Assembly (NCBI GenBank): GCA_023231065.1
Contig: JALNWE010000004.1
Span: forward strand, 1 to 64,000
Reading direction: 5' to 3'
DNA from: Bacteroidales bacterium
GTDB taxonomy: Bacteria; Bacteroidota; Bacteroidia; Bacteroidales; FEN-979
DNA: 64,000 nucleotides
In this document: positions 45,464 through 53,357 of the stretch, in pieces
Numbering within the stretch: position 1 is the first letter of the stretch
Layout: the number at the start of each line of letters is the position of its first letter
The notes under the pieces: generated by a model
The model's input: the letters and a program-made list of their open reading frames with translations, nothing else
The model's database searches: none
Told to the model about the DNA's origin: nothing
Position numbers and translations under genes: made by a program

Positions 45464-46624
45464 ATGAAAACAGGCTTTTTCATTATCTTTTTCAGTGTTG
45501 TTACCCTTATTTACGGGCTGGTCAATTTTTATATTTTTTCACGGGCCGTACAGGCTTTTCCTCATGGCGGCCCATCGCGGTCCTGGTTTACCCTGGCGTT
45601 CTGGCTCATAGCCTCTGCATTCGTCATCGCCCGGATCCTTGAGCGGGCCTGGCCCTGTGGCCTGACCGGGATCCTTACCTGGATCGGTTCCTTCTGGCTG
45701 GCTTTCATGCTCTATTTTATTATGGTCGTGATCCTGGTTGACCTGGCCAGATTAACCAATTATTTTTTTCATTGGTTCCCTGCATTCTTTTATATCAATT
45801 ATCAGAAAACAAAAACCATTGTATTCATTGTCTCTGTTGCACTGGTGGCGCTGACCGTTGTTTATGGATTTATCAACGCCCGGATACCGGTAGTTAAAAA
45901 CCTTGATCTTGTGATCCATAAAAAAGTCGAAGGCGAAAGGACATTATCCGTGGCCATGGTATCGGACATCCACCTGGGGACCCTGATAGCCCGTAGAAAA
46001 GCGACCCGCCTGGTTGAAACCATTAATTCACTCCATCCCGATATCGTTTTATTTGTGGGAGATATTGTGGACGAGGACCTGGCTCCTGTAATAAAAAACG
46101 ACCTGGGAAAATCACTTTCCGGAATAAAGTCAAAATTAGGAGTTTATGCGGTTACAGGGAATCATGAATACATTGGGGGCGCTGAACCTGCGGTCAGGTA
46201 TCTTGAGAAACATGGCATCAATTTTTTGCGGGATTCAATGATATTAATCGATAACAGGTTTTATCTTGCAGGGCGGGATGATCATGACAAAACAAGGTTT
46301 ACCGGGAAGAAACGGAAAGAATTGAATGAGATCCTTCGTGGGGCCGATCACGCCTACCCTGTTATTTTAATGGATCATCAGCCTTTTTCCCTTGACAAAG
46401 CTGCCAGACAGGGAATTGATCTTTCATTATCAGGACATACTCACGACGGACAGTTATGGCCCTTCAGTTACATACCCAAAGCCATGTATGAATTAAGTTA
46501 TGGGTATAAGCAAATCGGAAATACCCATTTTTATGTTTCTTCTGGTTTCGGTACCTGGGGGCCACCTGTCAGACTTGGTAACCGGCCGGAGATCGTTCAT
46601 ATCAAGATCACATTTGAGCAATGA
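45464..46624 (+). CDS. Membrane-anchored calcineurin-type metallophosphoesterase
   Basis: From the ATG at 45464 the protein has 386 residues with four N-terminal membrane helices (about 1-145) and a cytosolic or periplasmic phosphoesterase domain. The metal-binding motifs are in family order: SDIHLG (about 166), GDIVDED (about 199), GNHEY (about 231) and GHTHDGQ (about 324). This is the YkuE/YaeI-like group of membrane phosphoesterases, whose substrates are often unknown. It is divergent from the glucan regulator, with 95 bp between the starts, and is probably unrelated to it. The stop TGA is followed within 12 bases by an 8-bp repeat array. Confidence 0.85.
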   Translation: MKTGFFIIFFSVVTLIYGLVNFYIFSRAVQAFPHGGPSRSWFTLAFWLIASAFVIARILERAWPCGLTGILTWIGSFWLAFMLYFIMVVILVDLARLTNYFFHWFPAFFYINYQKTKTIVFIVSVALVALTVVYGFINARIPVVKNLDLVIHKKVEGERTLSVAMVSDIHLGTLIARRKATRLVETINSLHPDIVLFVGDIVDEDLAPVIKNDLGKSLSGIKSKLGVYAVTGNHEYIGGAEPAVRYLEKHGINFLRDSMILIDNRFYLAGRDDHDKTRFTGKKRKELNEILRGADHAYPVILMDHQPFSLDKAARQGIDLSLSGHTHDGQLWPFSYIPKAMYELSYGYKQIGNTHFYVSSGFGTWGPPVRLGNRPEIVHIKITFEQ

Positions 46625-46636
46625 TAATGGGATAAT

Positions 46637-46796
46637 GTGCTGATGTGATAATGTGCTGATGTGCTGATGTGCTGATGTGTTGATGTGCTGATGTGCTGAT
46701 GTGCTGATGTGATAATGTGTTGATGTGATAATGTGCTGATGTGCTGATGTGTTGATGTGTTGATGTGATAATGTGCTGATGTGTTGATGTGCTGAC
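46637..46796 (+). repeat. Tandem array of an 8-bp unit, 20 copies
   Basis: Twenty head-to-tail 8-bp units of GTGCTGAT with variants GTGTTGAT and GTGATAAT run without a gap. The array lies outside genes, right after the phosphoesterase stop. Confidence 0.95.
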
Positions 46797-46899
46797 CAAA
46801 TTTTCCGGATTTTTGCTAATAAATATGTTTACAGTCAGATAAAAACACCAAATATATGGCCAACTGCGAAAAGTCAAATCTTTCATTTTACTACGAAGA

Positions 46900-47124
46900 A
46901 TTGAGACCAAACCTTCCAGTTTTTTCTTAGTGAACATGGATCCTGTCAGATAATAAAACCACATCCATTGAAACCAAACCTTCCAGGTTTTTCTTAGTGA
47001 ACATGGCCCTTGTCAGATAATAAAACCACATCCATTGAAACCAAACCTTCCAGTTTTGTCTTAGTGAACATGGATCCTGTCAAATAATAAAACCACATCC
47101 ATTGAAACCAAACCTGGAAGGTTT
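46900..47124 (+). repeat. 67-bp tandem repeat, 3.3 copies, with palindromic core
   Basis: Units begin at 46900, 46967, 47034 and 47101 (the last partial), each opening ATTGA(A/G)ACCAAACCT. A degenerate further copy is seen at about 46795-46855. The core AAACCTTCCAGGTTT (6-bp arms) of the second unit appears in the last unit as its exact reverse complement, AAACCTGGAAGGTTT. The whole stretch 46625-47179 has no gene. Confidence 0.9.
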
Positions 47125-47179
47125 TCTTGGAGGTGAAAAATAGTCTTCGGAGTGAGCTCAAATTTAAAATTGTTTCTTT

Positions 47180-48412
47180 ATGCACAAACTACCCTTCCGT
47201 AATCTTACAATCATAGCCCTTGTCATTGTCCTCGGGATCACGGTCATCCTGGCCATTATGATTTTCTCATACAGAAAAGCCAACCCGGAAAAGAATACCC
47301 CCGGAAAGCCTCACATAGCTTATAAGATCAACATCGACAGCATGGATATGGTGACCGGAGAGGTTTCACTAAACGAAAACCTGTCCTCTATCCTTGCTCC
47401 GTATGTTTCGGGTCAGATCATTGACAAGATTGCCAGGGAAACCCGTCATATTTTTGATGTCCGTAAGATCCGGGCAGGAAATACGTACGCAAAAATTTCA
47501 TCGAAGGATTCTGTTCATCGTTTGCTCTACTTTATCTATGAAATGGATGAAATAGATTTCATCGTATATGATTTCCGGGATTCCCTCAGGGTTTACAGTG
47601 ATAAAAAGAAAGTTACGCGGCTCAACCGGACAGCGCAGGGGACCATCACAAGTTCCCTGTGGAATTGTTTTCTTGAGAATCGCCTGGATATCAACCTTGG
47701 GTTGAGTTTATCGGATGTATTTGGCTGGACTGTAGATTTTTATGGTTTGCAGAAAGGGGACAGTTTCAAAGTGATCTATGATGAGCTATTTGTCGACAAT
47801 GTACCGGTAGGAGTTGACCGTATCCAGGCTGCTGTGTTTTCGAGCGGTGGGAAAGATTTTTATGCCTATTATTATGACCAGCCTGGAGGTGGGGATTATT
47901 TCGATAATGCCGGTCAAAGTTTACGTCGGTCCTTTTTAAAAGCGCCCCTGAAATTTTCCAGGATCAGTTCCCGATACACTGCATCGCGTATGCATCCCAT
48001 CCTGAGGATAGCGCGTCCACACTTTGGGGTGGACTATGCCGCGCCACGCGGAACGCCGGTTGTCGCGTTAGGGGATGGCCGGATCAACGAGATGGGATGG
48101 CATGGTGGTTACGGCAGGTTTATCAGCATCCGGCATAATTCAACTTACACTTCTACCTATGCTCATTTATCGGGATACGCCAAAGGGTTGAAATCCGGTT
48201 CTATGGTGAAGCAGGGGGAACTGATTGGTTATGTTGGGAGCAGTGGCCTATCAACCGGCGCCCACCTTGATTTCAGGGTGTATAAAAATGGCAGCCCCAC
48301 CAATCCATTAAAACTGGAATCACCGGCAGCCAACCCGGTTGACCCGTCAACTTTCGAAAAATTCCGGAAAATGGCAGCTGCCATGAAAACAAGACTGGAT
48401 TCAATCCGGTAA
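47180..48412 (+). CDS. M23-family peptidoglycan endopeptidase, membrane-anchored
   Basis: A 410-residue protein with one N-terminal membrane helix (about 9-30), a middle region that includes an OapA/Csd-like substrate-groove part (about 60-255), and an M23 LytM domain (about 260-395). Zinc ligands are visible in HFGVDYAAP (about 281, His and Asp) and in HLDFRVYKN (about 361); TYAHLSG is the second conserved His motif. The domain therefore appears active and should cut peptide cross-links in the wall. It stands alone between repeats and a convergent membrane-protein gene. The start ATG follows directly on a T-rich stretch after the repeats. Confidence 0.85.
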   Translation: MHKLPFRNLTIIALVIVLGITVILAIMIFSYRKANPEKNTPGKPHIAYKINIDSMDMVTGEVSLNENLSSILAPYVSGQIIDKIARETRHIFDVRKIRAGNTYAKISSKDSVHRLLYFIYEMDEIDFIVYDFRDSLRVYSDKKKVTRLNRTAQGTITSSLWNCFLENRLDINLGLSLSDVFGWTVDFYGLQKGDSFKVIYDELFVDNVPVGVDRIQAAVFSSGGKDFYAYYYDQPGGGDYFDNAGQSLRRSFLKAPLKFSRISSRYTASRMHPILRIARPHFGVDYAAPRGTPVVALGDGRINEMGWHGGYGRFISIRHNSTYTSTYAHLSGYAKGLKSGSMVKQGELIGYVGSSGLSTGAHLDFRVYKNGSPTNPLKLESPAANPVDPSTFEKFRKMAAAMKTRLDSIR

Positions 48413-48465
48413 AACCTCCTGAAATATAATAACACAGGAGAAATAACGATCCATTATTGATGCTG

Positions 48466-48972
48466 TTAGTCCTGTGATCTTGTAAATGGATGCTCGTTTT
48501 TCCACATTTTCCATATCAAAAGAACAGGAAAGAGCGCCCAGGGGAGGTTAGCCAAAAGGACCAGGGGCAAATTCCTGGCAGGTGTAGGGCCAAAGATCTC
48601 TTCACTGCAAATGATAAAGACATTGGTGAAAAGAATAGACATAATGATGAATGTCGGGATACGGATCCATTCTTTTCCTTTGATAAAAGCATAAATGGCC
48701 ATGGCATAATAAGGGCCAAAAAGGACGACATCCAACCAGATAGTAGCTTTCCACCATACCGGACGATACCATTGAAGAGGATCGAACTGGAGGCCCCACC
48801 AATGTACCATATCAACCAGGAAAGGTAAAGGCCAGGCAGGATAAATGAAATTTCCCGGATCGCGGATAACCAGTTGTTCCAGATCGACAATGTAGGTTAT
48901 AAAAAACAGGTTTAAAAGGAAAAAACCGATGTAGATGTAATCGGTTTTACGGTCTTTAAGAGGAATGGTCAT
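48466..48972 (-). CDS. EXPERA-domain (TMEM97/EBP-like) membrane protein
   Basis: A 168-residue protein with about four hydrophobic helices. The start DRKTDYIYIGFFLLNLFFIT, YIVDLEQL, the middle WWKATIWLDVVLFGPYYAMA and the late SEEIFGPTP fit the EXPERA fold of sterol isomerase/TMEM97-like proteins. The conserved acidic residues of that fold (Asp in YIVD and WLD, Glu in SEEI) are present. The function in bacteria is not established. It is followed by the SDR gene on the same strand lying upstream (20 bp apart), so the two may be co-transcribed. Confidence 0.65.
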   Translation of the reverse strand: MTIPLKDRKTDYIYIGFFLLNLFFITYIVDLEQLVIRDPGNFIYPAWPLPFLVDMVHWWGLQFDPLQWYRPVWWKATIWLDVVLFGPYYAMAIYAFIKGKEWIRIPTFIIMSILFTNVFIICSEEIFGPTPARNLPLVLLANLPWALFPVLLIWKMWKNEHPFTRSQD

Positions 48973-48992
48973 TGCAATAAAGAGTTAGGAGG

Positions 48993-49832
48993 TTAGGAAT
49001 GAGGCATGAGATTTCTCTTTGCACGGGCTGTTTTGGCCATCTGGCTGGCGATGGATAACCTGATTTTAGGAAAGTTGGCGATGAATGTTCCAATCCGGAC
49101 GGATAGATCAGAATACATCAGAAGTTTGGGCTTTAGAATAAGATGTATCAGATCGCGGGCAACATCGTCAGGGGTTTTTGGATGGGTAAACTTTTTCGTT
49201 ATAAAATTTTGTTTCTTTTCCATCAGAAAATCCTGTTCGACCTCTCCGATCCTGGATTCAGGTTTTGAATCGGTACTGACATAACCCGGAAAATATTCAC
49301 TGATCCGGATCCCTGTACCGGACCATTCAGCCTGAATGGTCCGGGTCCAGGCAGAAAAAGCAGCTTTTGAGCAAACGTATGGCGCATAGAACGGGATCCC
49401 CATCATGAAACCCGGCGACCCTATATTGATAATATGCCCACCGCCCTGACGGCGCATGTGAAGGATAGCTTCCTGGGTGGCGACAACCGGGGCAATAAGG
49501 TTTGTTGAAAAAGCCTGTAACAGATCGGCTGGGGTAACGGTATCGGCGGTCGTTACGATAATGCTGGCTGCATTGTTCACCAAAACATCAATCCTCCCAA
49601 AATGTTCAATCACCTGGCGGATAGTATCGACAGATTGTTCCGGAGAACTGAGGTCAGCCGGTACCACAAGTGGATCCTTCATCTGCCGGGCAAGCTGGTC
49701 AAGCTTTTCCTTCCGTCGGGATGTAATGGCTACTTTTGCGCCAGCCTGGTTGAATGCCAGCGCGGCGGCAGAGCCTATACCACCGGAAGCGCCTGTTACG
49801 AGGATTACTTTGTTCGTTAAGCCGGAGGGCAT
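48993..49832 (-). CDS. Short-chain dehydrogenase/reductase
   Basis: The ATG at 49832 gives 279 residues (MPSGLTNKVILVTGASGGIG); an upstream extension of 23 codons lacks SDR character. The cofactor motif TGASGGIGSA (about 13-22), VNNAAS (about 87), and the catalytic YAPYVCSKAA (Tyr-x6-Lys-like Tyr and Lys in YVCSK, about 158-162) with the preceding Ser in NIGSPG fit classical SDRs. Basic residues after the second strand (SRRKEK) suggest NADPH. Substrate unknown. It lies divergent from the aldose epimerase, with 108 bp between starts. Confidence 0.85.
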   Translation of the reverse strand: MPSGLTNKVILVTGASGGIGSAAALAFNQAGAKVAITSRRKEKLDQLARQMKDPLVVPADLSSPEQSVDTIRQVIEHFGRIDVLVNNAASIIVTTADTVTPADLLQAFSTNLIAPVVATQEAILHMRRQGGGHIINIGSPGFMMGIPFYAPYVCSKAAFSAWTRTIQAEWSGTGIRISEYFPGYVSTDSKPESRIGEVEQDFLMEKKQNFITKKFTHPKTPDDVARDLIHLILKPKLLMYSDLSVRIGTFIANFPKIRLSIASQMAKTARAKRNLMPHS

Positions 49833-49909
49833 ATCATGAATCAGATAAACAGTTATCTTAGGGGTTGTAAAAATAGCAAGATTATTCTTTCTGATCTTCA
49901 AAATTTCTT

Positions 49910-49917
49910 TACGTTTG
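49910..49917 (+). promoter_or_regulatory. Putative -7 box of the aldose 1-epimerase gene
   Basis: TACGTTTG matches TAnnTTTG, 23 bases before the ATG at 49941. Confidence 0.45.
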
Positions 49918-49940
49918 TAAGGAATTCAAATATCCGAACC

Positions 49941-51098
49941 ATGAAACAGATTTTAAGGATAGTATTTTTATGGACGTTTATTGTATTTCTTATCTCTTGT
50001 CATGGGCCTGTCAATGTGAGTGTTGATATCGGAAATGATGATAATCATGATTCATTAATTTTATCTGTTATGAAAACATCTTTTGGAACAGTTGACAACA
50101 AAGCGGTCTATTTATTTACCCTGCATAACATAAATGGGCTTACAGTGAAAATAACCAATTACGGAGGCATAATTACATCTATTAAGATGCCGGATAAAAA
50201 CGGTAAGAGTGGCGATATTGTATTGGGTTACGATAGTTTGAGCAGTTATATTGCCAACTCGCCCTATTTCGGCGCCATTGTCGGACGATATGGTAACCGG
50301 ATCGCCAAAGGGCATTTCACCCTTGATGGAAAGACCTATAAACTGGCTGTTAACAATGGCAATAATTCACTTCATGGCGGGATAAAAGGATTTGACAAAG
50401 TGGTCTGGGATGCTGAAATGTTGAAGGATTCTACAAGCGCTGGACTGGTCCTTACTTATCTCAGCAAGGACGGCGAGGAAGGATACCCCGGTAACTTAAA
50501 AGTAAAGGTGGTATATACCCTTAATAACAACAATGAGTTGGGATTACACATTGAAGCGACAACAGATAAAGCAACGCCTGTTAATATCTGTAATCATACC
50601 TATTTTAACCTGAGTGAAGCTGATACCAATGTCCTTGGAAACATTGTGAGCATTTACGCCGATCAGTTTACCGAAGTTAATGACGAGCTGATCCCGACCG
50701 GAAAGCTTCCTTATGTGAGGGGGACTGCCATGGATTTCAATACTTCCGTTGCAATCGGCGCTGGTATTGGCAAGGTAAAGGGGGGATATGACCATAATTA
50801 TGTATTACGGAAAAATCCAGGCGAACTGGCCCTGGCAGCCCAGATTTATGATCCTCGGACTGGGCGTCAGGTGGAGATAAGAACGACCCAACCAGGCGTT
50901 CAGTTTTATACCGGTAATTTCCTGGATGGTTCAATGGTCGGAAAAGGCGGTAAAAAATATCTGCAACATTACGGGGTGTGTTTCGAAACCCAGCATTTCC
51001 CGGATTCTCCCAACCAACCGGCTTTCCCCAATACAATATTATATCCCGGGAAGACTTACAATGAAACTACCATCTATAAATTCTCAGTCCTGAAATAA
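49941..51098 (+). CDS. galM: Aldose 1-epimerase (mutarotase), lipoprotein
   Basis: From the ATG at 49941 the protein has 385 residues with a lipoprotein signal (MKQILRIVFLWTFIVFLISC, Cys at 20). Mutarotase motifs are in order: ITNYGGIITSIKMPDKNG, GAIVGRYGNRIAKG, LHGGIKGFDKVVW, NICNHTYFNLS (catalytic His), DHNYVL and GVCFETQHFPDSPN (catalytic Glu). It interconverts alpha and beta anomers of sugars such as galactose and glucose. Being a lipoprotein it acts outside the cytoplasm, probably on freshly released sugars. Galactokinase lies 1 kb away, suggesting a partial Leloir set. Confidence 0.9.
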   Translation: MKQILRIVFLWTFIVFLISCHGPVNVSVDIGNDDNHDSLILSVMKTSFGTVDNKAVYLFTLHNINGLTVKITNYGGIITSIKMPDKNGKSGDIVLGYDSLSSYIANSPYFGAIVGRYGNRIAKGHFTLDGKTYKLAVNNGNNSLHGGIKGFDKVVWDAEMLKDSTSAGLVLTYLSKDGEEGYPGNLKVKVVYTLNNNNELGLHIEATTDKATPVNICNHTYFNLSEADTNVLGNIVSIYADQFTEVNDELIPTGKLPYVRGTAMDFNTSVAIGAGIGKVKGGYDHNYVLRKNPGELALAAQIYDPRTGRQVEIRTTQPGVQFYTGNFLDGSMVGKGGKKYLQHYGVCFETQHFPDSPNQPAFPNTILYPGKTYNETTIYKFSVLK

Positions 51099-51123
51099 AA
51101 ATATTCACGGAGCGGGCAGCAGA

Positions 51124-52029
51124 TTAATATTTATTCGGGACAAACGTTTGTTCGGTCATGGGCGGCCTCACGTAGGCTTTATCTTTTTCGAGTGGAGGAA
51201 GGATGATGGGTTCCCTTGGTACATCTTCAACCGGGATCATCGACAATAAATGGTTGATACAATTTAACCTGGCGCGTCTTTTATCATCTGCTTCCACAAC
51301 AAACCAGGGTGATTGTTTGGTATCGGTATAAGCAAACATTTCATCTTTTGCTTTTGAATATTCGATCCATTTTGTCCTGGATTCAACATCCATCGGACTG
51401 ATTTTCCATCGGCGGGTGGGATCCTGGATCCGTTGCAGAAAACGTTTTTCCTGCTCTTTATCGCTAACCGAAAACCAGTATTTTATCATGATGGTCCCGG
51501 AACGGATGAGCATGGTTTCAAAATTGGGGCATGACCTTAAGAAATCCCAGTATTCGGCATCCGTACAAAATCCCATAACGCGTTCTACTCCTGCCCGGTT
51601 GTACCAGCTACGATCGAAAAGGACCATTTCGCCTGCAGCCGGAAGATAGGGCACATAACGTTGAAAATACCATTGTGTCTTCTCCTTTTCGGTCGGGACT
51701 CCAAGCGCGATAACACGGCAAACGCGAGGGTTGAGCGACTCCGTGATCCGTTTTATGGCTCCGCCTTTTCCGGCGGCATCCCGGCCTTCGAACAGGACAA
51801 CGACCCTCAACCCTTTGTATTTGATCCACTCCTGAAGTCGCACGAGCTCGACCTGAAGTTTAGCTAACTCCTGCTCATAATATCGGCTTGGGAGTTTATC
51901 CCGGCCTTCATCTTCCGGATCCTGAAGACCCGGATGGCTTCTGCTTTCCCCGGTGGGATCAGGATCCGGATTATCCTTTTTCCTGGTTTTTACCTCTTTT
52001 TCTTTTGGTTTATCTTTCTTGTGGCTCAT
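51124..52029 (-). CDS. ppk2: Polyphosphate kinase 2 family protein
   Basis: A 301-residue cytoplasmic protein with a charged, disordered N-terminal 45 residues and a P-loop kinase fold. Walker A is GRDAAGKGGAIKRI (about 82-95), Walker B/lid VLFDRSWYNRAGVERVMGF (about 140-158), and NPRVCRVIALGVPTEKEKTQ lies between. PPK2 enzymes move phosphate between polyphosphate and nucleotides (GDP or ADP). The single-domain length fits class I or III; the sequence alone does not settle which nucleotide is used. It is convergent with galM and lies 66 bp after galK on the same strand. Confidence 0.9.
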   Translation of the reverse strand: MSHKKDKPKEKEVKTRKKDNPDPDPTGESRSHPGLQDPEDEGRDKLPSRYYEQELAKLQVELVRLQEWIKYKGLRVVVLFEGRDAAGKGGAIKRITESLNPRVCRVIALGVPTEKEKTQWYFQRYVPYLPAAGEMVLFDRSWYNRAGVERVMGFCTDAEYWDFLRSCPNFETMLIRSGTIMIKYWFSVSDKEQEKRFLQRIQDPTRRWKISPMDVESRTKWIEYSKAKDEMFAYTDTKQSPWFVVEADDKRRARLNCINHLLSMIPVEDVPREPIILPPLEKDKAYVRPPMTEQTFVPNKY

Positions 52030-52095
52030 ATAGGATAACGATTTTAGAAGTACAATACAATATTGTTATAGGTAAGAATTATAAATCCCTGATGG

Positions 52096-53271
52096 TTAAT
52101 TATTAATCAGGATTTCCCTGGTCCCGTTGGAAATTTCAGCGTGGTAGAAAGTGGGTTTGATCCCTGTTTTACATTCATATCCTGTCCCTACCCTTTCCAT
52201 GAACCCCTCCACCACATTGTTACGGACCAGGTTTACCGTACAACCTCCAAATCCAGCTCCCGTCATCCTTGCCCCAATAACGCCATTGACTTTCTGCGCT
52301 TCTTCAACCAGGGTGTCCAACTCAAATCCGGTCACTTCATAATTATCGCGTAACGATTCGTGTGAGGCATTCATCAGTGCGCCAAACCCGGCAAGGTCTC
52401 CTTTATGAAGGCAACTTACGGCATTCAGCACACGCTGATTTTCGGAGATCACATGGCGGGCGCGTTTACGGACCAGCTCATCGGGGATCTGATCCTGGAT
52501 TTTATAAAATTGCATGAAACTAATATCCCCAAGTTTTGACAGCGGAATTATGGGATTCAGATAAGTCACCGCAAGTTGACATTCAGTCACCCTTTCGTTG
52601 TATTTTGATCCGGCAAGTCCCCTTTTTTTATTGGTATTGGCTATGATCAGTGTAAACCCATCCAGCCGGATGGGGATGGTTTTATACTCGAGGGTTTGAC
52701 AATTCAGGAATAAAGCATGGTCTTTCACTCCCATCCCGACTGCAAACTGGTCCATGATCCCGCAATTCACCCCGACAAATTGATTTTCGGCCCGCTGCGA
52801 TAACTTTACCAGATCCATCATGGATAGTTCCGTCATCCGGAGAACGGTCGCCAGGGCATAAGCCGTCACCATTTCGATGGATGCCGAGGAAGACAATCCG
52901 GCGTTGTTGGGAATGTCGCCTGAATAAAGCATCTCAAAGCCGCGAAGGGAAACATTCATTTGCCTGAGCTGGTCCATTATCCCCAGGGGATAGTTCACCC
53001 ATTGGTCATTAACCTTGGCAGAAATGTCATTAAGTCCTATTTCACAACGGAATTCAAAGTTGGTAGAAGCAAACTTAATGACCTCCTTTCCTGATGGTCT
53101 GATCAACAGGTAAGTCCCATATTGTAACGCACAGGGGAGCACAAATCCCCCGTTATAATCGGTATGCTCACCGATCAGGTTAACCCTCCCGGGAGCAAAG
53201 AATACACGGGGTTTTTCATCAGGGTTGCCATACAGGGCAAAAAATTGTTCGAAAAGATTGTTCAGGTTCAT
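52096..53271 (-). CDS. galK: Galactokinase
   Basis: A 391-residue GHMP kinase. The galactokinase signature PGRVNLIGEHTDYNGGFVLP (about 27-46), the ATP-binding GLSSSASIEM (about 123-132), the Asp-bearing NCGIMDQFAVGMG and the C-terminal GARMTGAGFGGCTVNLV are all present. It phosphorylates galactose at C1 with ATP, the first committed Leloir step. No galT or galE is seen in the window. The 53272-53357 gap to the divergent GH2 gene is short and presumably holds both promoters. Confidence 0.95.
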   Translation of the reverse strand: MNLNNLFEQFFALYGNPDEKPRVFFAPGRVNLIGEHTDYNGGFVLPCALQYGTYLLIRPSGKEVIKFASTNFEFRCEIGLNDISAKVNDQWVNYPLGIMDQLRQMNVSLRGFEMLYSGDIPNNAGLSSSASIEMVTAYALATVLRMTELSMMDLVKLSQRAENQFVGVNCGIMDQFAVGMGVKDHALFLNCQTLEYKTIPIRLDGFTLIIANTNKKRGLAGSKYNERVTECQLAVTYLNPIIPLSKLGDISFMQFYKIQDQIPDELVRKRARHVISENQRVLNAVSCLHKGDLAGFGALMNASHESLRDNYEVTGFELDTLVEEAQKVNGVIGARMTGAGFGGCTVNLVRNNVVEGFMERVGTGYECKTGIKPTFYHAEISNGTREILINN

Positions 53272-53333
53272 CGATCAGGTTATTTATTCGATGACTAAAT
53301 TAAACAAAATTTTTACTCCTGACAACGAATGGT

Positions 53334-53341
53334 TACTTTTG
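53334..53341 (+). promoter_or_regulatory. Putative -7 box of the mannosidase run
   Basis: TACTTTTG matches TAnnTTTG, 16 bases before the GH2 ATG at 53358. The short leader is typical for the phylum. Confidence 0.45.
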
Positions 53342-53357
53342 TATTTTATTCAGATTT

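Noticed and set aside
46608..47185. Two His/Thr- and Val-rich minus-strand frames
   Set aside because: They are translations of the 8-bp and 67-bp tandem repeats, not genes.
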